Source of the DNA: Janthinobacterium sp. GW458P
Lineage (GTDB): Bacteria; Pseudomonadota; Gammaproteobacteria; Burkholderiales; Burkholderiaceae_D
Direction: 5' to 3'
DNA length: 64,000 bases
Assembly (NCBI RefSeq): GCF_002127585.1
Contig: NZ_NEGZ01000002.1
Location: forward strand, 62,001 to 126,000
The position numbers and the translations under genes are program-made. The notes under the pieces are model-generated. The model was given only the letters and a program-made list of their open reading frames with translations. It was not told the origin of the DNA and did no database searches. Positions 46,231 to 54,453 of the stretch are shown in pieces. Numbering within the stretch: the first letter of the stretch is position 1; the number at the start of each line of letters is the position of its first letter.

Positions 46231-47745
46231 TTACTGAAACGCCACCTCGGCAAAACTGCGCAATTTGCGGCTGTGCAGGCGGTCCACTCCCTGGCGGCGC
46301 AGCAGTTCCACGGCGCGGATGCCGATGCGCAGGTGCTGGTCGACGCGCTCGCGGTAGAAGTGGTTGGCCATGCCGGGCAGCTTGATTTCGCCGTGCAGCG
46401 GCTTGTCGCTCACGCACAGCAGGGTGCCGTACGGGACGCGGAAGCGGAAGCCGTTGGCGGCGATCGTCGCGCTTTCCATGTCCAGCGCGATGGCGCGGCT
46501 CTGGCTGAAGCGGCGCTCCGGCGTGCGCTGCGGCAGCAGTTCCCAGTTGCGGTTGTCCGTGCTGGCGACTGTGCCCGTGCGCATGATGTGCTTCAAATCA
46601 TGCCCCGTCAGCTGGGTGATTTCCGCCACGGCCGTTTGCAGCGCCTGCTGGATTTCCGCCAGCGGCGGGATCGGCACCCACAGCGGCAAGTCTTCGTCGA
46701 GCACGTGGTCTTCGCGCACATACGCATGCGCCAGCACGTAGTCGCCCAGGCTTTGCGTGGTGCGCAGGCCCGCGCAGTGGCCCAGCATCAGCCAGGCGTG
46801 CGGGCGCAGCACGGCGATATGGTCGGTGATGGTCTTCGCGTTGGCCGGCCCCACGCCGATATTGACCATGGTGATGCCGCTGCCGTCCGCGCGCAGCAAA
46901 TGGTAGGCGGGCATCTGCGGCAAACGCGGCGGGGCCGCGCCCAGCGCGTCGTCGCTTTCGCCGGCATGGCCGACGCGGCGCGTGACGACGTTGCCCGGTT
47001 CGACAAAGGCGATGTAGCCATCGTCGTCCGACGGTGCGGCGGCGTCGGGCGCGCGCTGCATCAAGGCTTGTCCCAGGCGGATGAATTCATCGATGTAGAA
47101 CTGGTAATTGGTAAACAGGACGAAGTTCTGGAAGTGCTGCGGCGAGGTGCCGCTGTAGTGGCGCAGGCGCTGCAGCGAATAGTCCACGCGCGGTCCCGTA
47201 AACAGCGACAGCGGCTGCGCTTCGCCGTGCGCCGTCTCGTGCGTGCCGTTGGCGATGCCGTCGTCCATGGCCGACAGGTCCGGCAAGTCGAACAGGTCGC
47301 GCATGGCCATGCGGCGGCCCGCATCCATATTGCCTTCGATGTGGTCGTGCTCGGCGAACGAGAAGTGCACGGGGATGGGCTGGGCGCTGACGCCCACTTC
47401 CAGCAGCACCTTCTGGCCACCGTTATGGTTTTTCAGCAGCAGGGTGAACTGGTCGAGGTAATAGTCGCCAAACAGGTCGGGGCGGGTCAGCGTGGTTTCA
47501 AACACGCCGGGGCCGGCGACAAAGCCGTAGGCCAGCGGCGAGTCGGCGCGCGCCACGGTCTCGGTCTGGATGCGTACGAAGGGGTAGCAGGCGCGCACCC
47601 GTTCGTGCATGTCTTCGCCAGCGACAAAGCGCTGCAGCGCATCGCGCAAGTGTTCGATGCTGCTGCGGTAAATGGCTTGCACCTGCGCCAGCGCCTGGCG
47701 TGGATCGTCGAAGCGGGCGGAGGCGATGAAGGGGGGCGTAAGCAA
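46231..47745 (-). CDS. amn: AMP nucleosidase
   Basis: Splits AMP into adenine and ribose-5-phosphate and so helps set adenylate levels. At 504 residues it has the length of the long proteobacterial form. The N-terminal domain contains RVRACYPFVRIQTETVARAD. The C-terminal nucleoside phosphorylase-like domain shows GSGITMVNIGVGPANAKTIT, AWLMLGHCAGLRTTQSLGDY and IALDMESATIAANGFRFRVP with the acidic residues of the active site. The start appears to be TTG with AAGGAG seven bases upstream; no better ATG is in frame. It is divergent from the TetR gene. Confidence 0.93.
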   Translation of the reverse strand: MLTPPFIASARFDDPRQALAQVQAIYRSSIEHLRDALQRFVAGEDMHERVRACYPFVRIQTETVARADSPLAYGFVAGPGVFETTLTRPDLFGDYYLDQFTLLLKNHNGGQKVLLEVGVSAQPIPVHFSFAEHDHIEGNMDAGRRMAMRDLFDLPDLSAMDDGIANGTHETAHGEAQPLSLFTGPRVDYSLQRLRHYSGTSPQHFQNFVLFTNYQFYIDEFIRLGQALMQRAPDAAAPSDDDGYIAFVEPGNVVTRRVGHAGESDDALGAAPPRLPQMPAYHLLRADGSGITMVNIGVGPANAKTITDHIAVLRPHAWLMLGHCAGLRTTQSLGDYVLAHAYVREDHVLDEDLPLWVPIPPLAEIQQALQTAVAEITQLTGHDLKHIMRTGTVASTDNRNWELLPQRTPERRFSQSRAIALDMESATIAANGFRFRVPYGTLLCVSDKPLHGEIKLPGMANHFYRERVDQHLRIGIRAVELLRRQGVDRLHSRKLRSFAEVAFQ

Positions 47746-47833
47746 GCGGATTCTCCTTGTGGCGGTTCGTGCATATCATTGTAAGGCAGCAAGGCAAGTC
47801 GTGTTGGCCGCGTTGCCTGGCCGTCTGGGGCGC

Positions 47834-47870
47834 TTGACGGATTCAAATAGAATCGGTATTCTATTTGAAT
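47834..47870 (+). promoter_or_regulatory. TetR promoter with overlapping operator
   Basis: TTGACG (47834-47839) and TATTCT (47857-47862) are 17 bp apart. ATTCAAATAGAAT (47841-47853) and ATTCTATTTGAAT (47858-47870) form a perfect 13-bp inverted repeat with a CGGT centre. The right arm covers the -10, the expected start site and the first two bases of the TetR start codon at 47869. Expected transcription start coincides with the A of ATG. Confidence 0.75.
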
Positions 47871-48468
47871 GGTCAGACTAGCCAAATTCAACGAAAACAA
47901 CTTCATCGACAGCGCGATCGCCGTCGCCGCCCAGTGCGGCGTGGGCGCCGTCTCGATGGCCGCCATCGCCGTCAAGGCCGGTGCGCCCATCGGCTCCGTG
48001 TATCACCGCTTCGATTCGCGCAACGCCATCCTGGCGCGCGCCTGGCTGCGCGTGAAGAGCGACTTCCGCGAGGAAGTGGCCAGCCGCTGGCTCGGCGGCG
48101 ACACCTGGGCCGGCGTGCACGGCTTGCTGGACTGGTGCCGGCGCAAGCCCGTGTACGCGCGCTTCCTGCTGCAATGCGAGGACAATCCCGATTTCAGCGG
48201 TGGTCTCAGCGAGGAATTGCTGGCCGCCGTCGAAGAGGAGCAGGCGGCGCTCGACGCCTGCTTTGAGCGCTGCGCCGAAGCCATGCCCGCCAGCAAGGAG
48301 CTTGATCTGGATCACATGCTGCTCAAATTCGTGCTGATCGACGCCCCCGTGGCCGTCGTCAAGCCTTACCTGGCGCAGGAGCGGCCGATACCGGCCAGCG
48401 TCGATGCCATGCTGCGCGCCGCGCACGATGCCGTGCGCGGCTGGGCGACCCAAACCATCACACACTGA
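47869..48468 (+). CDS. TetR/AcrR-family transcriptional regulator
   Basis: A 199-residue regulator. The N-terminal helix-turn-helix covers about residues 10-58, with VSMAAIAVKAGAPIGSVYHR as the DNA-reading part; the rest is the helical ligand-binding and dimer domain. The start codon lies inside a perfect operator-like inverted repeat, and there is no room for a ribosome site, so the mRNA is probably leaderless and self-repressed. The operator is also about 100 bases from the divergent amn start and could influence it. It precedes map by 17 bases on the same strand. Confidence 0.88.
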   Translation: MVRLAKFNENNFIDSAIAVAAQCGVGAVSMAAIAVKAGAPIGSVYHRFDSRNAILARAWLRVKSDFREEVASRWLGGDTWAGVHGLLDWCRRKPVYARFLLQCEDNPDFSGGLSEELLAAVEEEQAALDACFERCAEAMPASKELDLDHMLLKFVLIDAPVAVVKPYLAQERPIPASVDAMLRAAHDAVRGWATQTITH

Positions 48469-48485
48469 CAAAGAAAAGAATCTCC

Positions 48486-49289
48486 ATGCGCTATTCCACC
48501 CAGCTTGAACACGGCAAGAAAATCCCCCTGCACGACGAAGAAGGTTTCATCGGCATGCGCGCGGCCGGCCGCATCGCCGCCGATACGCTCGACTACATCA
48601 CGCCCTTCGTGAAGCCGGGCGTATCGACGGCCAAGCTTGACGCCCTGTGCGAGGAATTCATGCGCGCCGCCGGCGCCATCCCCGGCACCATCGACTACCA
48701 CGGCTACAAGCACGCCAGCTGCATCTCCGTCAATCACGTGGTCACGCACGGCATCCCGTCCGAGACGAAGATACTGAAAGTGGGCGATATCCTGAACATC
48801 GACGTGACGCCGAAGTTCCAGGGCTGGTTCGGCGACACCAGCCGCACCTTCAAGGTGGGCGCCGTGTCCATCCTGGCCAACCGCCTCGTCAACACGGCGT
48901 ATGAAGCCATGATGGCCGGCATCCACACCGTGCGCCCGGGCGCGACCCTGGGCGACGTGGGCGCCGCCATCGAGGCGGTGGCTAAGGCGCAGGGCTTTTC
49001 CTCCGTGCGCGATTTCTGCGGCCATGGCGTGGGCCAGGTCTTCCACGACACGCCGCAAGTGCTGCACTATGGCCGCGCCGGCACGGGCATCGTGCTGGAA
49101 CCGGGCATGATTTTTACCATCGAGCCGATGCTCAACGTGGGCAGCTACCAGGTCAAGGTCTTGCCCGACAAATGGACGACGGTGACGAAAGACCGTTCGC
49201 TGTCGGCGCAGTTCGAGCATTCGCTGGCCGTGACGGAAACGGGTTTTGAAATCTTCACCCTGACCGGCTTGTCCGATCCGCTGGCGTAA
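48486..49289 (+). CDS. map: Type I methionine aminopeptidase
   Basis: Removes the initiator methionine from nascent proteins. A 267-residue pita-bread fold enzyme. The metal ligands appear in ILNIDVTPKFQGWFGDTSRT (two Asp), DFCGHGVGQVFHDTP (His), MIFTIEPMLNVG (Glu) and SAQFEHSLAVTETG (Glu). HGYKHASCISVNHVVTHGIP is the conserved substrate region. It begins 17 bases after the TetR gene and is followed after two bases by an unknown gene. It may be a second map copy beside the one usually found near rpsB; that cannot be judged here. Confidence 0.95.
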   Translation: MRYSTQLEHGKKIPLHDEEGFIGMRAAGRIAADTLDYITPFVKPGVSTAKLDALCEEFMRAAGAIPGTIDYHGYKHASCISVNHVVTHGIPSETKILKVGDILNIDVTPKFQGWFGDTSRTFKVGAVSILANRLVNTAYEAMMAGIHTVRPGATLGDVGAAIEAVAKAQGFSSVRDFCGHGVGQVFHDTPQVLHYGRAGTGIVLEPGMIFTIEPMLNVGSYQVKVLPDKWTTVTKDRSLSAQFEHSLAVTETGFEIFTLTGLSDPLA

Positions 49290-49291
49290 GC

Positions 49292-49816
49292 ATGGATGAC
49301 GCGCGCCGGCAGCAGCTTACCGAGATCGTCGCCGCGAAAGCCGGCGTGGATGCGGCCTGCGCGGCGCGCCACCTGGCGCAGCATGATGACGACGTGGCCG
49401 CCGCCCTGCGCGGCATTGACGCCGAGCGCTACACGCTGACGCAGCGCCTGCTGAACAAGTACCGGCGCGACCCGCAAGACGCGCTGCAGCAGGTAGCGCT
49501 GGCCGTGCTGCAGCAGGAAGGCATCCGCGACGACCGCGTGCTGCGTTCTGAACGCATCGCGGCCCTGGCGCCGCCCGTCGCCGGCGTGGTGCTGCTGGCC
49601 GAGTGGCTGGCCTATGTGGAATGGGAAGGCTTCGACAGCGCGCTGTACGCGAATATCGACGCGGTGGCCGCGTTCATCGCCGGCGAATTGGACCTGCCCG
49701 GGGTGGCGGCCAACCTGCTGCAGGCGCGCGACGAATGCGCGTTCGAGGCGCAGCGCCCCGCACTGGCGCTGGCCGCGCTGGCGTACATCGAACGCCACAT
49801 GACGCAGTTTCCCTGA
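49292..49816 (+). CDS. Hypothetical protein downstream of map
   Basis: A 174-residue, mostly helical, soluble protein (DDARRQQLTEIVAAKAGVDA at the N-terminus, then AEWLAYVEWEGFDSALYANI). No signal peptide, membrane span or known catalytic motif. The first 45 residues resemble a small helical bundle like those that bind other proteins, but I cannot name the family. It starts two bases after the map stop codon, so it is almost certainly co-expressed with map. Confidence 0.7.
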   Translation: MDDARRQQLTEIVAAKAGVDAACAARHLAQHDDDVAAALRGIDAERYTLTQRLLNKYRRDPQDALQQVALAVLQQEGIRDDRVLRSERIAALAPPVAGVVLLAEWLAYVEWEGFDSALYANIDAVAAFIAGELDLPGVAANLLQARDECAFEAQRPALALAALAYIERHMTQFP

Positions 49817-49892
49817 CGGCGGGCGCTTTGCCGCCGGCGTGGCAGGTCTTACAATGGAGGCAAGCACTGTTGCCCCATTTTGAAGACTCCAC

Positions 49893-50537
49893 ATGAGCGA
49901 TTTTCCCGAAGATATCTACACCGAGCCGTCCGTTGACGTGCACACGCTGAACAACCTGGGCCCATTGACCGGCATGGCCGGCATCTGGACGGGCACGCGC
50001 GGCCTGGACGTCAAGCCGAAAGCCGACGGCCCGCGCAAGCAGGCCTTCGTCGAGCGCATCGAGCTGCAGCCTATCGACCCCGTCACCAACGGCCCGCAAC
50101 TGTTCTACGGCTTGCGCTACTACATCCACATCACCAAGCCGGACCAGGTCAAAACCTACCATGAGCAAGTCGGTTACTGGCTGTGGGAGCCGGCCACGGG
50201 CGCCGTGATCCAGACCCTGGCCATCCCGCGCGGCCAGATCGCCATGGCGTCGGGCACGACGACGGCGGACGCCACCAGTTTCGAACTGGTGGCCAAACGT
50301 GATTCGACGGCCTACGGCATCTGCTCGAATCCCTTCCTTGAACACGCGTTTACCACCGTCGAATACCGCATCAAGGTCGACATCCACGCCGACGGCAGCT
50401 GGGGCTATGACGAAGACACGGTCATGCTCATTCGCGGCAAGGATGAACCGTTCCACCACACGGACCGCAACCTGCTGACGAAAATCGGCGAGCCGACGCC
50501 GAATCCGATGGCCTTGCAGGCGCTGGCGGCGGTGTAA
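49893..50537 (+). CDS. Nitrobindin-like heme-binding beta-barrel protein
   Basis: A 214-residue protein of the FABP-like/nitrobindin type (formerly DUF1794). PLTGMAGIWTGTRGLDVKPK matches the family's Gly-x-Trp-x-Gly start of the barrel. Repeated beta segments follow: LFYGLRYYIHITKPDQVKTY, QVGYWLWEPATGAVIQTLAI, and the end region RIKVDIHADGSWGYDEDTVM. Known members bind ferric heme or fatty-acid-like ligands; some isomerise peroxynitrite. No signal peptide. Heme binding here is by family only. The gene has 76 bases of leader and is followed by the repeat array. Confidence 0.8.
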   Translation: MSDFPEDIYTEPSVDVHTLNNLGPLTGMAGIWTGTRGLDVKPKADGPRKQAFVERIELQPIDPVTNGPQLFYGLRYYIHITKPDQVKTYHEQVGYWLWEPATGAVIQTLAIPRGQIAMASGTTTADATSFELVAKRDSTAYGICSNPFLEHAFTTVEYRIKVDIHADGSWGYDEDTVMLIRGKDEPFHHTDRNLLTKIGEPTPNPMALQALAAV

Positions 50538-50542
50538 AAATC

Positions 50543-50568
50543 AAAAAGCGGCGACTTTTGCCGCCGCT
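50543..50568 (-). terminator. Terminator facing the repeat array
   Basis: AGCGGCG (50547-50553) pairs with CGCCGCT (50562-50568). On the minus strand it is followed by TTTTTGATTTTTA. It would stop transcripts of the zinc-finger gene that pass through the repeat array. On the plus strand it lacks a T-run. Confidence 0.6.
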
Positions 50569-50580
50569 CTGCTGGAGCGC

Positions 50581-51016
50581 CTGAAAAATGCTCAGGGCTA
50601 GGCGCGTTGCCGCAGGCAGTACGAACGTACGGCCAGGCAAGGCAACAACGCCATGGGCTTTTTCTCAGGTCTTTTGTCGCCGCTCTGCTGGAGCGCCTGA
50701 AAAATGCTCCGGGCTAGGCGCGTTGCCGCAGGCAGTACGAACGTACGGCCAGGCAAGGCAACAACGCCATGGGCTTTTTCTCAGGTCTATTGTCGCCGCT
50801 CTGCTGGAGCGCGTGAAAAATGCTCCGGGCTAGGCGCGTTGCCGCAGGCAGTACGAACGTACGGCCAGGCAAGGCAACAACGCCATGGGCTTTTTCTCAG
50901 GTCTTTTGTCGCCGCTCTGCTGGAGCGCCTGAAAAATGCTCAGGGCTAGGCGCGTTGCCACAGGCAGTACGAACGTACGGCCAGGCAAGGCAACAACGCC
51001 ATGGGCTTTTTCTCAG
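50581..51016 (-). repeat. Four tandem copies of family A, 116-bp period
   Basis: Cores of 88 bp at 50581, 50697, 50813 and 50929 alternate with 28-bp linkers (starting GTCTTTTGTCGCCGCTCTGC). Each core starts CTGAAAAATGCTC and ends GGGCTTTTTCTCAG, with GCAGTACGAACGTACGG in the middle. Copies differ at only a few positions, so the array is recent or homogenised. The last copy ends seven bases before the stop codon of the minus-strand zinc-finger gene. The 486 bases from 50538 to 51023 hold no gene. Confidence 0.9.
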
Positions 51017-51023
51017 GTGCTCC

Positions 51024-53486
51024 TTAAGGTTTGCCTTGCGCGACGGCCTTAATCGCGCGCTCCTCTCCCATGGCGGCAGCGATCTTCCAGCGCTGCATGG
51101 CGCTGTCGCGGTCCGGGCGCTTCAAGCCGGCGCCTTCCCAGTCCATCAGGCCCAGGTTGTAGATGTCGCCCGCGCTGCCCTTGTCAGCGGCCAGGGTGAA
51201 CCATTTGCGCGCTTCCTTATGGTTGACGGGAAACTGGTAGCCGCGCACGTGGTACAGGCCCAGCAAATGCATGGCTTGCGCATTGCCCTTGTTGGCCGCC
51301 TGCTTCAGCAGGTCCAGGCCGCGCGCCATATTGCGCGGCTCCTGCCAGCCTTCGGCCAGCATCACGCCCTTTGCCGTCAGCGCGTAGCTGTCGTTCTTCA
51401 CCAGGCCCTTGCCGACCAGGGGCTTGGCGGCCACCTGGCGCGCCTCGCGCTGGCGCGCCGTCGGCGCCGTGACGGGGCCGTTCTGGCCTTCGCCCATCAG
51501 CAGCATCCAGCCATACAGGCCATACGCGCCCGCGTCGCCCTTGCCGACCAGGCTTTCCAGCATGGCCAGCGCCTGCGTCTTGTCGCCATTTTCATACAGT
51601 TTGACGGCCCTGGCGCTGCTTGCGTCCGGCGGCACGGTGGCCGGTGCATGGGGCGCGACGGGCGCCGAGGCCATGGCCGTTTGCGGTGGCGCAGAAGCGG
51701 GACGCACGCGCGCGGGCAAGCCATAGCTGGCGGCCAGCACGGCGACGCTGGCGGGCGCCAGGATCAGCACGTGGGCCAGCTGGTTGCGGCGGCCCTTGCC
51801 GGCGATGCCCATGGCCCGTGCGGCCTGCTGCTGGCCGCCCAGCGCCTCGCTCAGCACGTTCTTGACCTTGCGGTTGAACAGCCAGTAGCCGGCGCCCGCG
51901 ACGAACAGGCCGGCGACGGCGGCCGCACCGCGCCCTGCGAAGAACCAGGCGGCGATGGCGGCGGCCAGGGCGGCCAGCGCGCTTTTCCACCAGAACTGCT
52001 TGGCCAGCCGCGTGTAGACCTGGCGCAAGGCACCGAGCACGCAGGTGCGCACATTGTTGGCATACTCGGCGGAGACGACATCGACGTGGGCGTGGTCCGC
52101 GTCGCCGCTGAGGACAGACTCGATCACGTCCGCATTCAATTCCGATGCGGCCACGTCGCGCAGCGGCGTCAATAAGCCCTGGACGTGGGCCGAGAACAGG
52201 CCGTCGTCGGCGCTGCCGGCCAGCGCGTCGCTGAGCGCCTTGAGGTCGCCGCGCAGCAGCTTTTCCACGATGTCGTCCAGGGTCAGCCAGCGCAAGTCCG
52301 TGCCGTACGCCACCAGGTGGTGCTTTTCCCCGTTGCAGGCGGCGTCCAGGCGCACGATGCGCAGCTTGCCCCCGTACAGGGCGTCGACTTCCTGCGGCTG
52401 GTCTTCATTGTAGATGCTCACTTTCGCCAGGGCCAGGCTGCTGGCGATGGCTGCCAGTGAGTGCACGCTCTCCTTGTCGCGGATGCGGCGCGCGTCGTCT
52501 GGCGCCTGCTTGGGCAGGCTGACGCTATAGCCGGGCGCCACGTGCACGTCGATCCAGGCCGCCTTGCCCACCTTGCCGGAACCGTCGCACGGGTTGCAGC
52601 GCAGGTCGCCCGCGCCGCTGCAGGTGCGGCAGGTGACCTTGCCGCTGGCGCGGCAGGTGGCGCAATTGATGTTGCCGGAACCGTGGCAGGTGTTGCACGT
52701 GACCTTGCCGAAGCTGCAATGGTAGCAATTGCGGTGCTCGGTGCGGTACTGCGTGCGCGTTTCGCTGTGGTAGCTGGTGTGCGAGCTGCCGTTGCTGTAG
52801 GTGGTAGTGGGTACTTGCACCGTCACGTAGTCGGTGACTTGTTCGGCCACCGTGCCGTTGCCGTTGCAATACGAGCAGGAGACCTTGCCGCTGCCGTAGC
52901 AGCCGTAGGCGTCGCAGCTGACGGTGCGCCCGCCGTGGCAGGTCCAGCACGTTTCCGTGGTCAAGCCGTGGCAGGTATGGCAGCCGATGCGGCCTTTGCC
53001 GGAACAGGCGCTGCAGGTATCGAGGTGCCAGTACTTGACGGCGTGCGGCAGGTAGATGCCCGCCTCGATGCCGTTGTAGGCCTGGCCCGGCTGGCGCAGG
53101 GCGGCGTCAAGCTTGCCTGCCGCGCGGCGCAGCCTTTCCTTCTCCTGCGTGTGAGCGAGCGCTCCCACCTCGTGGGAGCCACAGCGGCAGTCATTTCCCG
53201 CCGGCGCAAAATAGCCATTGATGACGCGCTGCTCGAAGCGCGCCTCGAGCGCGTAATTCGCCTGCAGCGAAAAATCCTGCAGCACGTCTTCCTCGCCCAG
53301 CGGCGTGATGTCCTGCGGCTCGAAACGCGTCTTGTCCTGCACCAGGGTGCGCAGCTTGCCCAATACGGTGGGGATGTCCTCTTTGCCGAGCTTGAGGGGC
53401 GCTGGCGCCGTCGCGGCCGTCTCTGTCACCTGCGGCGCAACCTCGCTGCCTGGGGTTTCATGGGCCGTCTCGGTGCTGGAGTTCAT
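51024..53486 (-). CDS. DnaJ-type zinc-finger array / membrane / Sel1-repeat protein
   Basis: An 820-residue protein with a rare layout. Residues 1-155 are soluble and include a CRCGS segment (100-103). Residues 158-304 hold two blocks of five DnaJ-like cysteine pairs each: CSAC, CHTC, CWTC, CDAYGC, CSYC, then a Ser/Thr/Tyr-rich insert of about 45 residues, then CYHC, CNTC, CATC, CRTC, CNPC. A middle soluble domain (305-500) follows, then three hydrophobic segments (ALAALAAAIAAWFFAG; AAVAGLFVAGAGYWLF; VLILAPASVAVLAASYG) and C-terminal Sel1/TPR-like repeats (AMHLLGLYHVRG; GDIYNLGLMDWEG). No J domain. Function unknown. Confidence 0.8.
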   Translation of the reverse strand: MNSSTETAHETPGSEVAPQVTETAATAPAPLKLGKEDIPTVLGKLRTLVQDKTRFEPQDITPLGEEDVLQDFSLQANYALEARFEQRVINGYFAPAGNDCRCGSHEVGALAHTQEKERLRRAAGKLDAALRQPGQAYNGIEAGIYLPHAVKYWHLDTCSACSGKGRIGCHTCHGLTTETCWTCHGGRTVSCDAYGCYGSGKVSCSYCNGNGTVAEQVTDYVTVQVPTTTYSNGSSHTSYHSETRTQYRTEHRNCYHCSFGKVTCNTCHGSGNINCATCRASGKVTCRTCSGAGDLRCNPCDGSGKVGKAAWIDVHVAPGYSVSLPKQAPDDARRIRDKESVHSLAAIASSLALAKVSIYNEDQPQEVDALYGGKLRIVRLDAACNGEKHHLVAYGTDLRWLTLDDIVEKLLRGDLKALSDALAGSADDGLFSAHVQGLLTPLRDVAASELNADVIESVLSGDADHAHVDVVSAEYANNVRTCVLGALRQVYTRLAKQFWWKSALAALAAAIAAWFFAGRGAAAVAGLFVAGAGYWLFNRKVKNVLSEALGGQQQAARAMGIAGKGRRNQLAHVLILAPASVAVLAASYGLPARVRPASAPPQTAMASAPVAPHAPATVPPDASSARAVKLYENGDKTQALAMLESLVGKGDAGAYGLYGWMLLMGEGQNGPVTAPTARQREARQVAAKPLVGKGLVKNDSYALTAKGVMLAEGWQEPRNMARGLDLLKQAANKGNAQAMHLLGLYHVRGYQFPVNHKEARKWFTLAADKGSAGDIYNLGLMDWEGAGLKRPDRDSAMQRWKIAAAMGEERAIKAVAQGKP

Positions 53487-53565
53487 GCGCGTCCTTTTGC
53501 TCTCTGGAAAGATGTTTGAATTTTAGCATCCATGCCTGGAAAGCATGCAGTTTAGTCCACGTTTT

Positions 53566-54345
53566 TCAGCGCAGGCCGCGGCGGAACTGGTCGGGCGTGC
53601 CGCCGCTCTGGCGGCGAAACATGGCGATGAAGGCCGAGGCCGTGCTGTAGCCCAGTTCCAGCGCGATCGCCTGCACGGTATCTCCCTGTTCCAGCATCGG
53701 CAGGGCCGCCAGGAAGCGCTGGCGCTGGCGCCATTCGCCGAAGGGCATGCCCAGCTCGCGCTGACAGCGGCGCGCCAGCGTGCGCTCGGTGACGTGCAAT
53801 TGCGCGGCCCACTCGGCCAGTGAGCGGTTACTTCCCGGCTCCGCCTGCAGGGCGGCCAGCAGCGCCGCGATGACGGGTTCGTCGCTGCCGGGCAGATAGT
53901 TGCGGCTGCACGGCGCCAGCTGCAGCTGGTCGACCAGCACCTGCGCCAGGCGCTGGTCGGCTTCGGTGGCGGGCGTGGTGACGCCCCTTTCGGCGAAGTC
54001 GCCGAGTATGGCTTTGAGCAAGGGACTGAGCACCAGCGCGCACGGCTGCGCCGGCAGCTGCGCGCACAGGCCGGTATCGATGTAGGCGGAGTGAAATACG
54101 ACGTCCTGGCGGATATAGCCGTCATGCAAGGTCTCGGGCGGTATCCACACGGCGTACTGGGGCGGCGACAGGTAGCGCTGGCCCGCCACCATGATTTCCA
54201 TCACGCCCGTGGAGCAATACGTGAGCTGGCCCCACGGATGGCTCTGGTAATCGAACTGCTGGTGCGCGTGGTAATCGTCGAGGCGGAAATACACGGGATA
54301 GGGCAGGGCGTCGGAAACGGCGGGGAAATGCTGGTTGCTGGCCAT
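53566..54345 (-). CDS. AraC-family transcriptional regulator
   Basis: A 259-residue regulator. The N-terminal half is a cupin-like sensing domain (YHAHQQFDYQSHPWGQLTYC; QYAVWIPPETLHDG). The C-terminal half has the double helix-turn-helix with SLAEWAAQLHVTERTLARRC and the signature ALELGYSTASAFIAMFRRQS. It starts at 54345 (MASNQHFPAV) and faces the DMT transporter gene across 108 bases. Two direct repeats 21 bp apart in that gap look like its binding site, so it probably controls the transporter. Confidence 0.92.
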   Translation of the reverse strand: MASNQHFPAVSDALPYPVYFRLDDYHAHQQFDYQSHPWGQLTYCSTGVMEIMVAGQRYLSPPQYAVWIPPETLHDGYIRQDVVFHSAYIDTGLCAQLPAQPCALVLSPLLKAILGDFAERGVTTPATEADQRLAQVLVDQLQLAPCSRNYLPGSDEPVIAALLAALQAEPGSNRSLAEWAAQLHVTERTLARRCQRELGMPFGEWRQRQRFLAALPMLEQGDTVQAIALELGYSTASAFIAMFRRQSGGTPDQFRRGLR

Positions 54346-54357
54346 GGTATCTCCTGT

Positions 54358-54387
54358 TTTGTCCTGTTCTTCGCATCGTTTGTCCGG
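54358..54387 (+). promoter_or_regulatory. Candidate AraC-type direct-repeat operator
   Basis: TTTGTCCTG (54358-54366) recurs as TTTGTCCGG (54379-54387), exactly 21 bp apart, two helical turns, as expected for an AraC-family protein. Eleven of fifteen bases agree when the window is widened. The sites lie between the divergent regulator and transporter genes. Confidence 0.55.
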
Positions 54388-54453
54388 TTTTCATTATATC
54401 CATGGAATCGGACCATGCGAAAATGGCAGTCATTGAATCGTGGAGTTACTTGC

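Noticed and set aside
50581-51016. CRISPR array
   Set aside because: The repeat unit is 88 bp, linkers are identical to each other instead of unique spacers, and no cas gene is near.
50588-52175. Frames starting MLRARRVAAGSTNVRPGKAT in the tandem array
   Set aside because: They arise from the 116-bp period (not a multiple of three) shifting through frames, and the long one then reads antisense to the zinc-finger gene. No ribosome site supports them.
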